Positions 8,742 to 17,685 are shown, counted from the stretch's first letter. The stretch: 64,000 nucleotides of DNA from Acerihabitans sp047324305 (GCF_047324305.1 NZ_CP178740.1:868001-932000); one strand, 5' to 3'. The notes: generated by a model not told the origin, from the sequence alone. Translations and numbers: made by a program.

Positions 8742-9803
8742 TTACTGTTGCATGGCGGTGTTGTAGGCTTCACCCGCCGCCAGGGAATGGGCCGCCCACC
8801 AGTCGATATTCATAAACAACGCGTTGGCCAGGCGTTCAGGCGTCGAGGGCAGCCGCCCCAGGCGCGATTTATCAATCAGCGGGATTGACTTAGGCGTTAC
8901 CGGACCGTAGGCCACATATTGACTGAAACGCGCCTGCACCTCCGGGCGAATGATGTAGTTGAGGAATTTAACCGCCTGCGCCTTGTTGGGGGCGTCTTTG
9001 ACAATCATAAAATAGCCTACCTGGGCCACTGATTGATCCCAGGCCATGGCAATCGGCAGACCGTCGTCAATGCCGGCCTGGAAACGGCCGTTCCAGCCCA
9101 GCGCCATGACCACTTCGCCGCTGCCCAGCGCCTGTACCGGCTGCGCGCCAGATGACCACCACATGGCGACATAGGGCTTGATCTGGCGGATCTTATTCAA
9201 CGCGCGCTCCATGCCGGCGGGAGTATCAAGGGTTTTATACACATCGGCGGGCGCGACGCCGTCGGCCAGCAGCGCCGCTTCCAGCACGGTGTCCGGCTTA
9301 TCCGGCAGCGTGCGCTTACCGGGGAATTTCTTCACGTCCCAGAAGTCGGAGAACGTTTTCGGTCCGCCGTTGGGGAAAGCCTTGGTCGAATAGCCGATTA
9401 CCGTGGAAAAGATTTCCGACGGTACGCCGTAGTCGTTGCGGGCCTGGGGCAGCACATTGCTTTCATCGACCATATCCGGCGTGATTTTTTCAAACAGGCC
9501 GCTTTTCGCCCCCTGCATCAGGCTGGCGCCGCCGGCGGTCACCACGTCCCACTCGACTTTATGGGTATCCACCATCGCCTTGATACGCGCGATAACCGGA
9601 TTGGTATCCTCGATAACCTCAATGCCGGTTTCCTGGGTAAAAGGTTTCATCCAGGCCGCGCGAATGCCATCCTGGTATGCGCCGCCCCAACTGGCAAACG
9701 TCATTTCATCGGCTGCGGCGGCGTTTAACGGCAGCGCCGACGCGGCAACGACAGTAACGGCGGCAAACGCGCCGAGCAGTTTTATGCGCAATCTTGTCAT
9801 CAC
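8742..9803 (-). CDS. ABC transporter substrate-binding protein, PotD/PotF-like
   Basis: The 353-aa periplasmic protein has a clear signal peptide (MMTRLRIKLLGAFAAVTVVA then an AAAADE-type cleavage region near residue 32). The mature part starts MTFASWGGAYQD, which is typical of the spermidine/putrescine-binding family and related small-cation or amino-acid binders. It sits 18 bp upstream of the M24 hydrolase and in the same direction as the permease and ATPase, so the importer is complete but split by the aminotransferase gene. The binding-pocket residues were not compared with PotD, so polyamine specificity is not claimed. Confidence 0.87.
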   Translation of the reverse strand: MMTRLRIKLLGAFAAVTVVAASALPLNAAAADEMTFASWGGAYQDGIRAAWMKPFTQETGIEVIEDTNPVIARIKAMVDTHKVEWDVVTAGGASLMQGAKSGLFEKITPDMVDESNVLPQARNDYGVPSEIFSTVIGYSTKAFPNGGPKTFSDFWDVKKFPGKRTLPDKPDTVLEAALLADGVAPADVYKTLDTPAGMERALNKIRQIKPYVAMWWSSGAQPVQALGSGEVVMALGWNGRFQAGIDDGLPIAMAWDQSVAQVGYFMIVKDAPNKAQAVKFLNYIIRPEVQARFSQYVAYGPVTPKSIPLIDKSRLGRLPSTPERLANALFMNIDWWAAHSLAAGEAYNTAMQQ

Positions 9804-9872
9804 TTCTCTCCCTTCATCACTGGAAACATCGTTCCCGGCACGAAACCCTGCCCCGCGCCGGGCGATAAGCCG

Positions 9873-10574
9873 TTAGCTTGCGATAAACGCCGCAAAGCGG
9901 GTCAGCATGGATTTGGCCGCCGCGGCTTCGTCGGCGGTAGCGATAAGATGCCCGATATCCGCCCCGTCGCGCTCCATGGTGGCGCGGTTTTGCTCAAACC
10001 ACAGCGGCGCCTGCCGCAGCGTAATTTCCGGATGGCCCTGGATACCCCAGATTGGCTGATCTTTATAACGCCAGATTTGGTTGGGGCATTGATCGCTGGC
10101 CGCGAGGATGGTCATGTCGGGATGGGTGGCGCGCACTTCATCGTTGTGCCAGACAAACATATACACCTGCGGCACGATGCCGGAGGCGATGGCATCGCCG
10201 GCGGCCGCGGGTGTCGCCTGCAGCCATTTATTGCCGATTTCGCACGTGGGGCGCCGGAACACCTGATCCCGCCCGCACAACGCCGAGGCGAGGATCTGGC
10301 TACCGAAACAGATCCCCAGCATGGGGATGCCCAGGCCGGCGGCTTGCGTGATCAGCTGGTGTTCACGGTGGATAAAGGGAATATCTTCATAAGCGCCGTG
10401 CGGACTGCCTGAAAGAAAAATGCCGTCATAACCGGTCAGGTCGGCCGGAAATTGGTTCTGGTAGGCCCAGTGGCGGTCAACCTCCAGCCCCCATGACTCA
10501 AAACGATCGTCCAGGCGGGCGATCGTCTGTTGCGATTGACCGTTGTGAAGATACAGCAGACGCTTGCGACCCAT
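9873..10574 (-). CDS. Class I glutamine amidotransferase domain protein (GATase1)
   Basis: The 233-aa product is a stand-alone triad glutaminase. The nucleophile is C89 in the elbow GICFGSQ, and the His-Glu pair lies in GIQGHPEI near residue 185. Stand-alone GATase1 proteins include gamma-glutamyl hydrolases such as PuuD, used in polyamine breakdown. That would fit the PotA-D-like importer, but this protein is closer in motif to the GMP-synthase-like group, so the match is uncertain. AGGAGGG precedes the ATG. It lies between gntR and the binding-protein gene, all on the minus strand. Confidence 0.82.
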   Translation of the reverse strand: MGRKRLLYLHNGQSQQTIARLDDRFESWGLEVDRHWAYQNQFPADLTGYDGIFLSGSPHGAYEDIPFIHREHQLITQAAGLGIPMLGICFGSQILASALCGRDQVFRRPTCEIGNKWLQATPAAAGDAIASGIVPQVYMFVWHNDEVRATHPDMTILAASDQCPNQIWRYKDQPIWGIQGHPEITLRQAPLWFEQNRATMERDGADIGHLIATADEAAAAKSMLTRFAAFIAS

Positions 10575-10621
10575 TGGGCCCTCCTGATATTCGTTAACGG
10601 ACCGCTGTCGGCGGCCGGTAG

Positions 10622-11287
10622 TTAGCGCGAACCGCCGCCGGTGACCGACTGGAATATGGCGTTGCGCGCGCCCTCGATATGCCGCACCATCGCCTGCGCC
10701 GCCCGCTCGCCGTCGCCCGCCTCAATGGCGTCGACGATCGCCAGGTGCTCGTTGCGCCCCGGTTCAAAACGCGAGGGCACGGTCTCTTTGCCAAACATCC
10801 GGGTGCGGGTGCGCAGCTCGCCTATCAGGCGCAGCAAGAGCTTATTGCCGCTGGTCTCGGCGATACTGAGATGCAGGAAGTCGTCGACTTCCCAATGATG
10901 GCCGGCCGTAACCTGATCGGGACCGGCCATCGCCATCAGCCGCTGGCGGATGGCGCCCAGCTTCGCCGCCGACATCTTGCCGGCGGCGCTGCGGGCGGCG
11001 TCGGCTTCCAGCAGCATGCGCACCGACATGATTTCTAAAATTTCGCTTAATTCCACGCCGTTAACCAGCAGCGTCCGCCCCGATCGGCGCAGATAATGGC
11101 TGCCTTCCAACCGGCCGAGCGCCTCGCGCACCGGCGTACGCGACAGGCCCAGCTGTTCCGCCAGCCGGCGTTCGTTTACCACGTCGCCATTGGCCAGGGC
11201 GCCGGCCTGGATCATGCGCAGCACGGCGTCAAAGGCATTTTGCGTTAACGATTGATCGTGCGGTGGGGTTAATTCCGTTGCTTTCAT
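10622..11287 (-). CDS. GntR-family transcriptional regulator, FadR (FCD) subfamily
   Basis: The 221-aa regulator has an N-terminal winged helix (about 10-80; recognition region LAEQLGLSRTPVREALGRLE) and a C-terminal all-helical FCD ligand-binding domain (about 90-215). The His/Asp residues in DDFLHLSIAETSGNK are usual for metal or carboxylate binding in FCD proteins. It heads the minus-strand catabolic cluster, 47 bp upstream of the amidotransferase, and probably represses it until the substrate or a breakdown product is present. A candidate operator lies 52 bp upstream of its start. Confidence 0.9.
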   Translation of the reverse strand: MKATELTPPHDQSLTQNAFDAVLRMIQAGALANGDVVNERRLAEQLGLSRTPVREALGRLEGSHYLRRSGRTLLVNGVELSEILEIMSVRMLLEADAARSAAGKMSAAKLGAIRQRLMAMAGPDQVTAGHHWEVDDFLHLSIAETSGNKLLLRLIGELRTRTRMFGKETVPSRFEPGRNEHLAIVDAIEAGDGERAAQAMVRHIEGARNAIFQSVTGGGSR

Positions 11288-11338
11288 TATTGCCTCCGTA
11301 CTGCATGATTTTTACCCTGCCCTCATTTTGTATTCTAT

Positions 11339-11348
11339 TTGTATACCA
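11339..11348. promoter_or_regulatory. Candidate GntR operator upstream of gntR
   Basis: TTGTATACCA lies about 50 bp upstream of the gntR start and matches the palindrome at 6089-6098 in 9 of 10 bases. It is placed where an autoregulatory operator would be expected. The evidence is positional and from motif sharing only. Confidence 0.3.
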
Positions 11349-11828
11349 TTTGTCTACCGCAACATCCGCCGCTTAAATGCCCTGAACGTCTGATAACAGG
11401 CGGCGAATTGCAGTAAAATAAGCAAATCTTATTTCTTGACCGACTGCGGACGCGTCCGGCGCCGGGCGCAAGTATCCCGCCAAGGCCCGTAGCAGGCATT
11501 GCGCGGGCTGAGCAGGGGCAGAAGAAAGAGCGGCGGGGCGGCAAGCGAAATAGTAATGCAGTCATTTTTGATCTGGCTGGCGCGCAGAGATAGGTTATCC
11601 GTATGGCGGTGTTTTTCCCGCGCCCGCGCCCTGGGGCAACATAAGGTTGCCGCATGAAACCAATAACATATCCTAACTAATAATTAGCTATATAAATTAT
11701 ATACATGAGCGAGATAACGCCCATGCACTGCCGGTTAAATTTTTTGATCCTTATTTATCAGCCAGCTAATCGCTTTTTAGGCCGCTGTCCCGCTTCGGCG
11801 TCTTTTCAAACCGCCTGATTTATTTATA

Positions 11829-11844
11829 CTGGACACATAAACAG
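11829..11844. promoter_or_regulatory. LexA (SOS) box of umuDC
   Basis: CTG-N10-CAG is present exactly (CTGGACACATAAACAG), the core of the enterobacterial LexA operator. It lies 19 bp upstream of the umuD start codon, so LexA repression and induction by DNA damage are expected for umuDC. Confidence 0.85.
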
Positions 11845-11863
11845 TATTAATGGATTTATCAGC

Positions 11864-12295
11864 ATGAAGATTATCACGACATTTTTTGCGCCCGCCGACC
11901 TGTTGCCGGTGCTGTCCCTGCCGCTGTTCGCCGACCGGTGCCGGGCGGGTTTTCCCTCGCCGGCCCAGGATTATGTCGAAAAGACCCTCGACCTGAACGA
12001 ATACTGTATCCGCCATCCCAGCGCCACCTATTTTGTCCGCGCCAGCGGCGATTCCATGACCGACGCGGGTATCGGCGACGGCGATCTGCTGGTGGTGGAC
12101 CGGGCGGAAAAAGCCGGCCACGGCGATATCGTCATTGCCGCCGTCGACGGCGAATTTACCGTCAAACGGCTCTGCCTGCGGCCGCGCCTGGCGCTGCAGC
12201 CGATGAATCCGGCGTTCCCCGAACTGTTTCCCGACCCCGACACGCTGGAAATCTTCGGCGTGGTGCTGTTCGCCGTTCACGACACCCGCAATTGA
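11864..12295 (+). CDS. umuD: UmuD, Pol V accessory protein (LexA-like self-cleaving protease)
   Basis: The 143-aa product aligns along its length with E. coli UmuD. The catalytic dyad is visible: S64 in ASGDSMTDAG and K101 in GEFTVKRL. The self-cleavage site lies in RCRAGFPSP, so cutting would fall between A28 and G29. E. coli UmuD has Cys-Gly there, and LexA has Ala-Gly. RecA filaments trigger cleavage to UmuD', which joins UmuC to make translesion polymerase V. The gene lies behind a LexA box and 2 bp before umuC. Confidence 0.95.
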   Translation: MKIITTFFAPADLLPVLSLPLFADRCRAGFPSPAQDYVEKTLDLNEYCIRHPSATYFVRASGDSMTDAGIGDGDLLVVDRAEKAGHGDIVIAAVDGEFTVKRLCLRPRLALQPMNPAFPELFPDPDTLEIFGVVLFAVHDTRN

Positions 12296-12297
12296 TC

Positions 12298-13566
12298 ATG
12301 TTTGCCCTGGCCGACGTCAACAGCTTCTACGCCTCATGCGAAGGCCTGTTCCGTCCGGATCTGCGCGGCGTGCCGATCGTGGTGCTGAGCAATAACGACG
12401 GCTGCGTGATTGCCCGATCGGCGGAGGCGAAAAAACTCGGGGTGAAAATGGGCCTGCCCTATTTTCAACTGGAAGCGTTATTGCGCCGGCAGCGCATCGC
12501 CGTGTTTTCCTCGAACTACGCCCTGTACGCCGATATGTCGGCGCGGGTGATGGCGACGCTTGAAGCCCTGGCGCCCCGTACCGAGGTGTACTCCATCGAC
12601 GAAGCCTGGATGGATGTCGCCGGCATAAATGCCAGCGTGCCCTACGATCGGTTCGGCCAGCAGGTGCGGGCGGCGGTGCGGGAGGTGACCGGATTGACGG
12701 TGGGGGTAGGCATTGCCCGCACCAAAACCCTGGCCAAACTGTGCAATCATGCGGCCAAGCGGTGGCCGGCCACCGGCGGCGTGGTGGCGCTTGACGATCC
12801 GATCCGGCTGCGCAGGCTGATGGCGTTGACGCCGGTTGAGGATGTGTGGGGCGTTGGGCGGCGTATCGGCAAAAAACTCACCGCCATGGGCATGCAGACC
12901 ACGCTGCAGCTGGCCGACGCCAATATCCATTTTATGCGCAAAACCTTCGGCGTGGTGCTTGAGCGCACGGTACGGGAGCTGCGCGGCGAATCCTGCCTCA
13001 GTCTGGAACAGCAGCCGCCGGCCAAGCAGCAGATCGTCTGCAGCCGCTCGTTTGGCGGGCGGGTCACCGATCTTGCCGCCATGCGCCAGGCGGTCTGCCG
13101 CTACGCCGGGCGCGCGGCGGAAAAACTGCGCCAGGAAAAACAGTATTGCCGCCAGATAGCGGTATTTATCCGCTCATCCCCCTACGCCATCAATGAGCCT
13201 TATTATGCCAACGGCGCCAGCGAAACGCTGCTCACCGCCACCCAGGATACCCGGGATATTATGGCGGCCGCCGTGCGCGGCCTGGAGCGCATCTGGCGCG
13301 ACGGCCCCCGTTACGCCAAGGCGGGGGTAATGCTGAATGATTTTTCTCCCACCCGCCAGGCCCAGTTCCAGCTGTTTGACGACCATCCTCCCCGTCCGTC
13401 CAGCCGTGAGCTGATGGCGGTGCTCGACCGCATCAACCAGACCGGTATCGGCCATATCGGGTTTGCGGGCCAGGGCATCGCCCCCGCCTGGGCGATGAAG
13501 CGCGAGATGCTATCGCCGGCTTATACCACGCGCTGGGGGCAATTGCCCGTCGCCAGGATAATCTGA
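12298..13566 (+). CDS. umuC: UmuC, catalytic subunit of DNA polymerase V
   Basis: The 422-aa Y-family polymerase starts MFALADVNSFYASCE, which carries the first acidic metal ligand. VYSIDEAWMD (about residue 98-107) carries the catalytic Asp-Glu pair. Palm, fingers, thumb and little-finger regions are all present and the length matches E. coli UmuC. I use the ATG at 12298; the longer open frame from 11938 is merely umuD read in another frame. The gene lies 2 bp after the umuD stop codon, forming the usual SOS operon. Confidence 0.95.
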   Translation: MFALADVNSFYASCEGLFRPDLRGVPIVVLSNNDGCVIARSAEAKKLGVKMGLPYFQLEALLRRQRIAVFSSNYALYADMSARVMATLEALAPRTEVYSIDEAWMDVAGINASVPYDRFGQQVRAAVREVTGLTVGVGIARTKTLAKLCNHAAKRWPATGGVVALDDPIRLRRLMALTPVEDVWGVGRRIGKKLTAMGMQTTLQLADANIHFMRKTFGVVLERTVRELRGESCLSLEQQPPAKQQIVCSRSFGGRVTDLAAMRQAVCRYAGRAAEKLRQEKQYCRQIAVFIRSSPYAINEPYYANGASETLLTATQDTRDIMAAAVRGLERIWRDGPRYAKAGVMLNDFSPTRQAQFQLFDDHPPRPSSRELMAVLDRINQTGIGHIGFAGQGIAPAWAMKREMLSPAYTTRWGQLPVARII

Positions 13567-13755
13567 AGACGCGGGGTTAAAAAAGCCGCGCGGGCAAGGC
13601 CGGCACAGCCGGCAACGCGCTTTATTGACGGTAATATATTGCCACCCATCCGGATTGACGGTACAAATAAAGCCGCTATGGCAAGCGCGGGGGCCGTATC
13701 AGCTCCCGGCAACACAATTTACCTATTAAAATAAGATAATAAGGACACACCTCAC

Positions 13756-14682
13756 ATGTTAGCCAAGATTACCCGCCTGTTCCCGCTGTGGGCTGTTTTG
13801 CTGTCCATCGCCGCCTACTATTCCCCGACCACCTTTACCCGCATCGGGCCCTATGTGAGCATCCTGCTGATGCTGATTATGTTCGCCATGGGCGTCACGC
13901 TCCGGGTGGCTGATTTTAAACGCGTCCTCTCCCGCCCGGCGCCGGTTATCGCCGCCACCTTCCTGCACTACCTGGTGATGCCGCTGGCCGCCTGGATACT
14001 GGCCAAGCTGTTCCAGATGCCGCCCGATCTGTCGGCGGGCATGATCCTGGTGGGCAGCGTCGCCAGCGGCACGGCCTCCAATGTGATGATTTACCTGGCG
14101 AAAGGCGATGTGGCGCTGTCGGTGACCATTTCCGCCGTGTCCACCCTGGTGGGGGTTTTCGCCACGCCGCTGCTGACCCGGCTGTATGTGGATGCGCAGA
14201 TCAAGGTCGATGTGGCGGGCATGCTGCTGAGCATTTTGCAGATTGTGGTTATCCCGATCTTTGCCGGCCTGGTTATCCATCATTTGTTTACCCGCGCCGT
14301 TAAGCGCGTGGAGCCTTGGCTGCCGGCGTTCTCAATGATCTGCATCCTGGCGATTATCAGCGCGGTGGTGGGCGGCAGCCAGGGATTTATCGGCTCGGTG
14401 GGGCTGGTGGTGATCGCGGCGGTGATCCTGCATAACGGCATCGGCCTGCTGAGCGGCTACTGGGGCGGAAAACTGTTCGGCTTTGACGAAACCACCTGCC
14501 GCACGCTGGCCATGGAGGTCGGCATGCAAAACTCCGGTCTGGCGGCCACCCTGGGCAAGATTTATTTCTCCCCCCTGGCCGCGCTGCCCGGCGCGCTGTT
14601 CTCGGTATGGCACAACCTGTCCGGTTCGGTGCTGGCCGGCTACTGGTCCGGCCGTCCGATCAAGAACGGGAAGCCAAAATAA
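13756..14682 (+). CDS. BASS-family transporter, PanS-like
   Basis: The 308-aa inner-membrane protein has about nine to ten hydrophobic segments. Two conserved crossover-type motifs of the bile acid:sodium symporter family are present: SGTASNVMIYLAKGD (about 95-110) and EVGMQNSGLA (about 252-262). The enterobacterial PanS subgroup exports or imports pantothenate precursors, and this protein looks closest to that group. Substrate assignment is by family only. The gene is preceded by AAGGA about 12 nt upstream and is transcribed alone. Confidence 0.8.
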   Translation: MLAKITRLFPLWAVLLSIAAYYSPTTFTRIGPYVSILLMLIMFAMGVTLRVADFKRVLSRPAPVIAATFLHYLVMPLAAWILAKLFQMPPDLSAGMILVGSVASGTASNVMIYLAKGDVALSVTISAVSTLVGVFATPLLTRLYVDAQIKVDVAGMLLSILQIVVIPIFAGLVIHHLFTRAVKRVEPWLPAFSMICILAIISAVVGGSQGFIGSVGLVVIAAVILHNGIGLLSGYWGGKLFGFDETTCRTLAMEVGMQNSGLAATLGKIYFSPLAALPGALFSVWHNLSGSVLAGYWSGRPIKNGKPK

Positions 14683-15078
14683 CGGCGCTACGCTATCAAT
14701 GACGCCATGCCGTCCGGCGCAGAGGTTGCGCCGGCGGTTAACGTATCAGAAAGCTTAACGGAATACGTCCGCGCGGCTCGCCCATTTGATAAATAAAACC
14801 GCGGTGATTCCACCGTCGCCTATCGCCGGATTTACGCGTTGATGTGGTCATGGCCGCCTCTGGCGCCGTTGACGGCGGCGCCTGTCGTTTTCCCCATTTT
14901 CTCATCCGCCCGCTATGCTTAAGCCAAGTTAATCGATAAAGCCATCCGGTGACCGGCTGATAATGAGCGGCGCGTTACAGTTGTTTACTAAAATAGATAG
15001 CCGGTTAAACACAATTTGGGTGTTAAATCTCACCGCCTCTCAGCTCGCCGCTCTATTTGCCATACAGGATTACTGAAG
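14683..15078. other. Intergenic region with one strong hairpin
   Basis: This 396-bp region has no plausible gene. It contains a perfect 8-bp stem, CCGGCGCA/TGCGCCGG, at 14714-14734 with a 5-nt loop and no U-run. That could be a weak terminator for the transporter gene or a repeat remnant. The remaining sequence should hold the promoter of the YejM-like gene. Confidence 0.45.
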
Positions 15079-16929
15079 ATGACGCTTAGATTGAATGCCT
15101 TTAGTTCAATTAAACCCAATGTAAAATGGGCAACGGTGTTCTGGTTATTAAACGCTGTGTTACTGACGGCGGTAAGTTTCCGCTATTGGCAATGGATTAC
15201 CATTCCGGCGGGGGATTACCGTTCGGTTATCTATTTGCTTACCGCCCAATACGCCCTGTTCGGCACCATTTGCCTGCTGGGCCTGGCGCTGAATTGCCTG
15301 TTGTGCCTGTTGCCCGGCCGGCTGTTCCGGGGCATCGGCATCCTGCTGGGGTTCTGCGCCGTTGCGGTGCTGGTTGTCGATACCCTGGTGTTCGCCCAAT
15401 ACCGCTTTCACCTTAACGGCGTCGTGCTCGAAATGCTGTTCGAGGGGCGCGACGTGGTCGACCTCTCCTGGTACACCTGGCTGGTGGGCGCGGGCATGGG
15501 GCTGGCGCTGCTGGCGCTGCAACTGCTGTTTAACCGCCTGGCGCGCGCCGTACGCCGTCTAAGCACGCTCAGGACGCCCGGCTACAGCCTGATGGCGCTC
15601 AGTATCCTGGTCAGCCAGGGTATGCACGCCTGGGATGACGCCAACTATAGAACCCAGATTCCAAGCTATACCCACGATTTCCCGCTTTATTATCCGCTGA
15701 CGGCCAAGTCCAGGCTGGTCGCCTGGGGACTGGTGGATCCCTCCCTGGCATTGAATAAAGAGAACAATCTACAGGCCGCGCCGGAAGGGACATTGCATTA
15801 CCCCCTGCACCCTATCGCCTATGCCAAGCCGGCCCAGCAGCCCAATGTGCTGTTTATCCTGATCGACGCCTGGCGCTACGACGACGCCAATGACCGGGTG
15901 ACCCCCAACGTCAGCCGGTTCGCGCAGCAGGCGCTGCGTTTCCATCAGCATCGCAGCGGCGGCAACTCTACCGAGCCGGGCATATTCAGTTTGTTCTACA
16001 GCCTGCCGGATACCTACTGGCTGGCGGTGCGTAACAGCGGCCAGCGCCCGGTGCTGATGCAAACCCTGGCCGACGAGGGATATCAATTTTCCATTCACGG
16101 GTCGGCGGATCTCAACCATCCGCCGTTTGACCGCACGGTATTTTCCCATATTCCCGATTTGACCATCAGCAACAGCGAACCGTCTCCCGCCCGGCGCGAC
16201 CGGCAGATCACCGATGCCTTTAAGCAGTTTATCGATAAGCGGGACGCTAAAAAGCCGTTTTTCGGTTTTCTGTTTTATGACGCGGCCCACGGCTACGACC
16301 TGCCGCCCGACGCGGCGACGCCGTTCAAGCCCTATTGGGAACGCGTGGATCACATTAAGCTCAACAACGATTTTGACCCGACCGAATACCATAACCGCTA
16401 CCGGGACGCGCTGTATTATGACGATAGCCTGATAGGCGAGGTGTTGGCCAAACTGGCGCAGGCGGGGCTGGACAACAATACCCTGGTGGTGATTACCTCC
16501 GATCACGGCGAAGAGTTTAACGATCATAAAAAGAACTACTGGGGTCACGGCAGCAACTTTAGCGACGTGCAAATCCATGTGCCGATGTTTATGAAGCTGC
16601 CGGGCGGCGAAAGCGGCGATATCAACCGGCGCACCAGCCATTTCGATGTGGTGCCGACGCTGATGCAAACCATTGCGGGCGTCACGACCCCGGTGGGCGA
16701 CTACAGCGTGGGACGCAATTTATTGCAGCCCGACGCGCCGCGTTCCGACGATATCATTGTCGGCAGTTATTACAATTACGCGGTGGTGTCCCCCGATCAG
16801 ATTGACGTCGTCTACCCGGGCGGGATCTTCGAGACCTTTACGCCGGACCTGCAGCCCAGCAAGCAGCATCTGCTGCAGGGCGAGCGCCTGCGTAATATTA
16901 TCGGGCTGATGTCGCGGTTTAATAAATAA
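15079..16929 (+). CDS. YejM/PbgA-like inner-membrane protein with sulfatase-fold periplasmic domain
   Basis: The 616-aa protein has five hydrophobic segments in its first ~190 residues (DUF3413-type) and then a periplasmic alkaline-phosphatase-fold domain. It keeps motifs of that fold: NVLFILIDAWRYDD (metal site), SGGNSTEPGIFSLFY (nucleophile position) and TSDHGEEF. E. coli YejM senses and controls LPS level. This divergent protein is either the local YejM or a paralogue. The start is ATG 15079; upstream codons from 15016 are not hydrophobic and lack a ribosome-binding site. An inverted-repeat terminator follows. Confidence 0.8.
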   Translation: MTLRLNAFSSIKPNVKWATVFWLLNAVLLTAVSFRYWQWITIPAGDYRSVIYLLTAQYALFGTICLLGLALNCLLCLLPGRLFRGIGILLGFCAVAVLVVDTLVFAQYRFHLNGVVLEMLFEGRDVVDLSWYTWLVGAGMGLALLALQLLFNRLARAVRRLSTLRTPGYSLMALSILVSQGMHAWDDANYRTQIPSYTHDFPLYYPLTAKSRLVAWGLVDPSLALNKENNLQAAPEGTLHYPLHPIAYAKPAQQPNVLFILIDAWRYDDANDRVTPNVSRFAQQALRFHQHRSGGNSTEPGIFSLFYSLPDTYWLAVRNSGQRPVLMQTLADEGYQFSIHGSADLNHPPFDRTVFSHIPDLTISNSEPSPARRDRQITDAFKQFIDKRDAKKPFFGFLFYDAAHGYDLPPDAATPFKPYWERVDHIKLNNDFDPTEYHNRYRDALYYDDSLIGEVLAKLAQAGLDNNTLVVITSDHGEEFNDHKKNYWGHGSNFSDVQIHVPMFMKLPGGESGDINRRTSHFDVVPTLMQTIAGVTTPVGDYSVGRNLLQPDAPRSDDIIVGSYYNYAVVSPDQIDVVYPGGIFETFTPDLQPSKQHLLQGERLRNIIGLMSRFNK

Positions 16930-16935
16930 AACGCC

Positions 16936-16957
16936 ACCGCCCGGCGGCGGTCTTGTT
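16936..16957 (+). terminator. Rho-independent terminator after the YejM-like gene
   Basis: The stem ACCGCC/GGCGGT with loop CGGC is followed by CTTGTT. It starts 7 bp after the stop codon. It is also the left arm of a larger 21-nt inverted repeat. Confidence 0.6.
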
Positions 16958-17083
16958 CAGACTGCTGACAAGCGTGCACATGAGCTAGCGGTGGGTATGA
17001 TGGGTAGGCTCAGTAAAGCGTAGCGCACCAGGGATGGCGCGCACGACGTTGCCATCAAACTCAACAAGACCGCCGCCGGGCGG
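16937..17083. repeat. Intergenic element with perfect 21-nt terminal inverted repeats
   Basis: Positions 16937-16957 are the exact reverse complement of 17063-17083 (21 of 21 bases). Each arm can also fold into its own terminator hairpin. The 105 bp between them contains no gene. It has a fragment of the type GTAAAGCGTAGCGCACCA that resembles the intergenic palindromic repeats common in enterobacteria. The arrangement could be two converging terminators that arose by duplication and inversion, or a small MITE-like element. Confidence 0.6.
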
Positions 17084-17092
17084 TCTTGTTTC
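17066..17092. terminator. Bidirectional terminator near the 3' end of yfaZ
   Basis: The stem AAGACCGCC/GGCGGTCTT has a 4-nt loop (GCCG) and is followed by GTTT. On the minus strand the same stem is followed by GTTGAG. It lies about 50 bp beyond the yfaZ stop codon. Confidence 0.55.
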
Positions 17093-17139
17093 GATCAAAT
17101 GAAATCGCAGGCATGATGACGGGAGGACGAGGACGCCCC

Positions 17140-17685
17140 TCAGAAGTTAAACGCGCCGCCGATATACGGGCCGTCGGCCAGGATATTGTCGCGGTCGCCG
17201 TCCTTGCCGTCCATCGCCATATAGCGGTAACCGACGCTGACGGTTACCAGCGGGATGGCGGTCAACCTGACGCCGGCATTGGCTTCGGTATAGTTTTCCA
17301 CGCCGCTGGAAAGGGAATCCGGCGAGTAGTAATAATCGCCATACAGGCTGAACAGGCTGCCCACCGGCAACTGCAGGCCTCCGCCCACGGCAATGGCATA
17401 ACCTTCATCGCCGTCTTTTGGCCCCACATACAGTCCCTTGCCGCCCACGGTGCCCATAAACGGGCCGAGGGGAATATTGTAACCGAGGCCGAGACCGGCG
17501 ACATCGCCGTTGTCATCGTTATGCGCCCAATTGCCGCTGACGGCAATGCCCGGCGTAGTGGTCCCGAAACCAACGCCTACGTTGGTATAATGTTCGCCGA
17601 CTTCACCGGTTACGCTTACGGCATTGGCGGATGCGGCGGCCAGTAACAGGCTGGCGGCGGCGCCAGCAATAAAAAACGTCTTCAT
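17140..17685 (-). CDS. yfaZ: YfaZ-family outer-membrane protein
   Basis: The 181-aa protein has a clear signal peptide (MKTFFIAGAAASLLLAAASA, then NAVS). The mature part consists of short amphipathic beta strands with Gly/aromatic alternation. It ends in the sequence YIGGAFNF, whose terminal Phe is typical of outer-membrane beta barrels. The length and composition match E. coli YfaZ, a putative small porin-like protein of unknown role. It is transcribed alone, convergent with the YejM-like gene. Confidence 0.85.
   Translation of the reverse strand: MKTFFIAGAAASLLLAAASANAVSVTGEVGEHYTNVGVGFGTTTPGIAVSGNWAHNDDNGDVAGLGLGYNIPLGPFMGTVGGKGLYVGPKDGDEGYAIAVGGGLQLPVGSLFSLYGDYYYSPDSLSSGVENYTEANAGVRLTAIPLVTVSVGYRYMAMDGKDGDRDNILADGPYIGGAFNF

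Larger units (their letters stand above)
11288..11863. other. Gene-free region between gntR and umuDC
   Basis: This 576-bp region between divergent genes has no convincing gene. The minus-strand open frame at 11335-11655 is basic and low-complexity and has no recognisable domain. The left part should hold the gntR promoter. The stretch near 11660-11710 is very AT-rich, with TAATTAGCTATATAAATTAT. The right end carries the LexA box of umuDC. Confidence 0.5.

Noticed and set aside
11335..11655. Minus-strand open frame of 106 codons between gntR and umuDC
   Set aside because: It is rich in Arg, Pro and Gly with no domain and no ribosome-binding site, and looks like chance coding in GC-rich DNA.
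11938..12297. Extended umuC frame overlapping umuD
   Set aside because: It is umuD read in another frame; umuC starts at ATG 12298 by comparison with E. coli.
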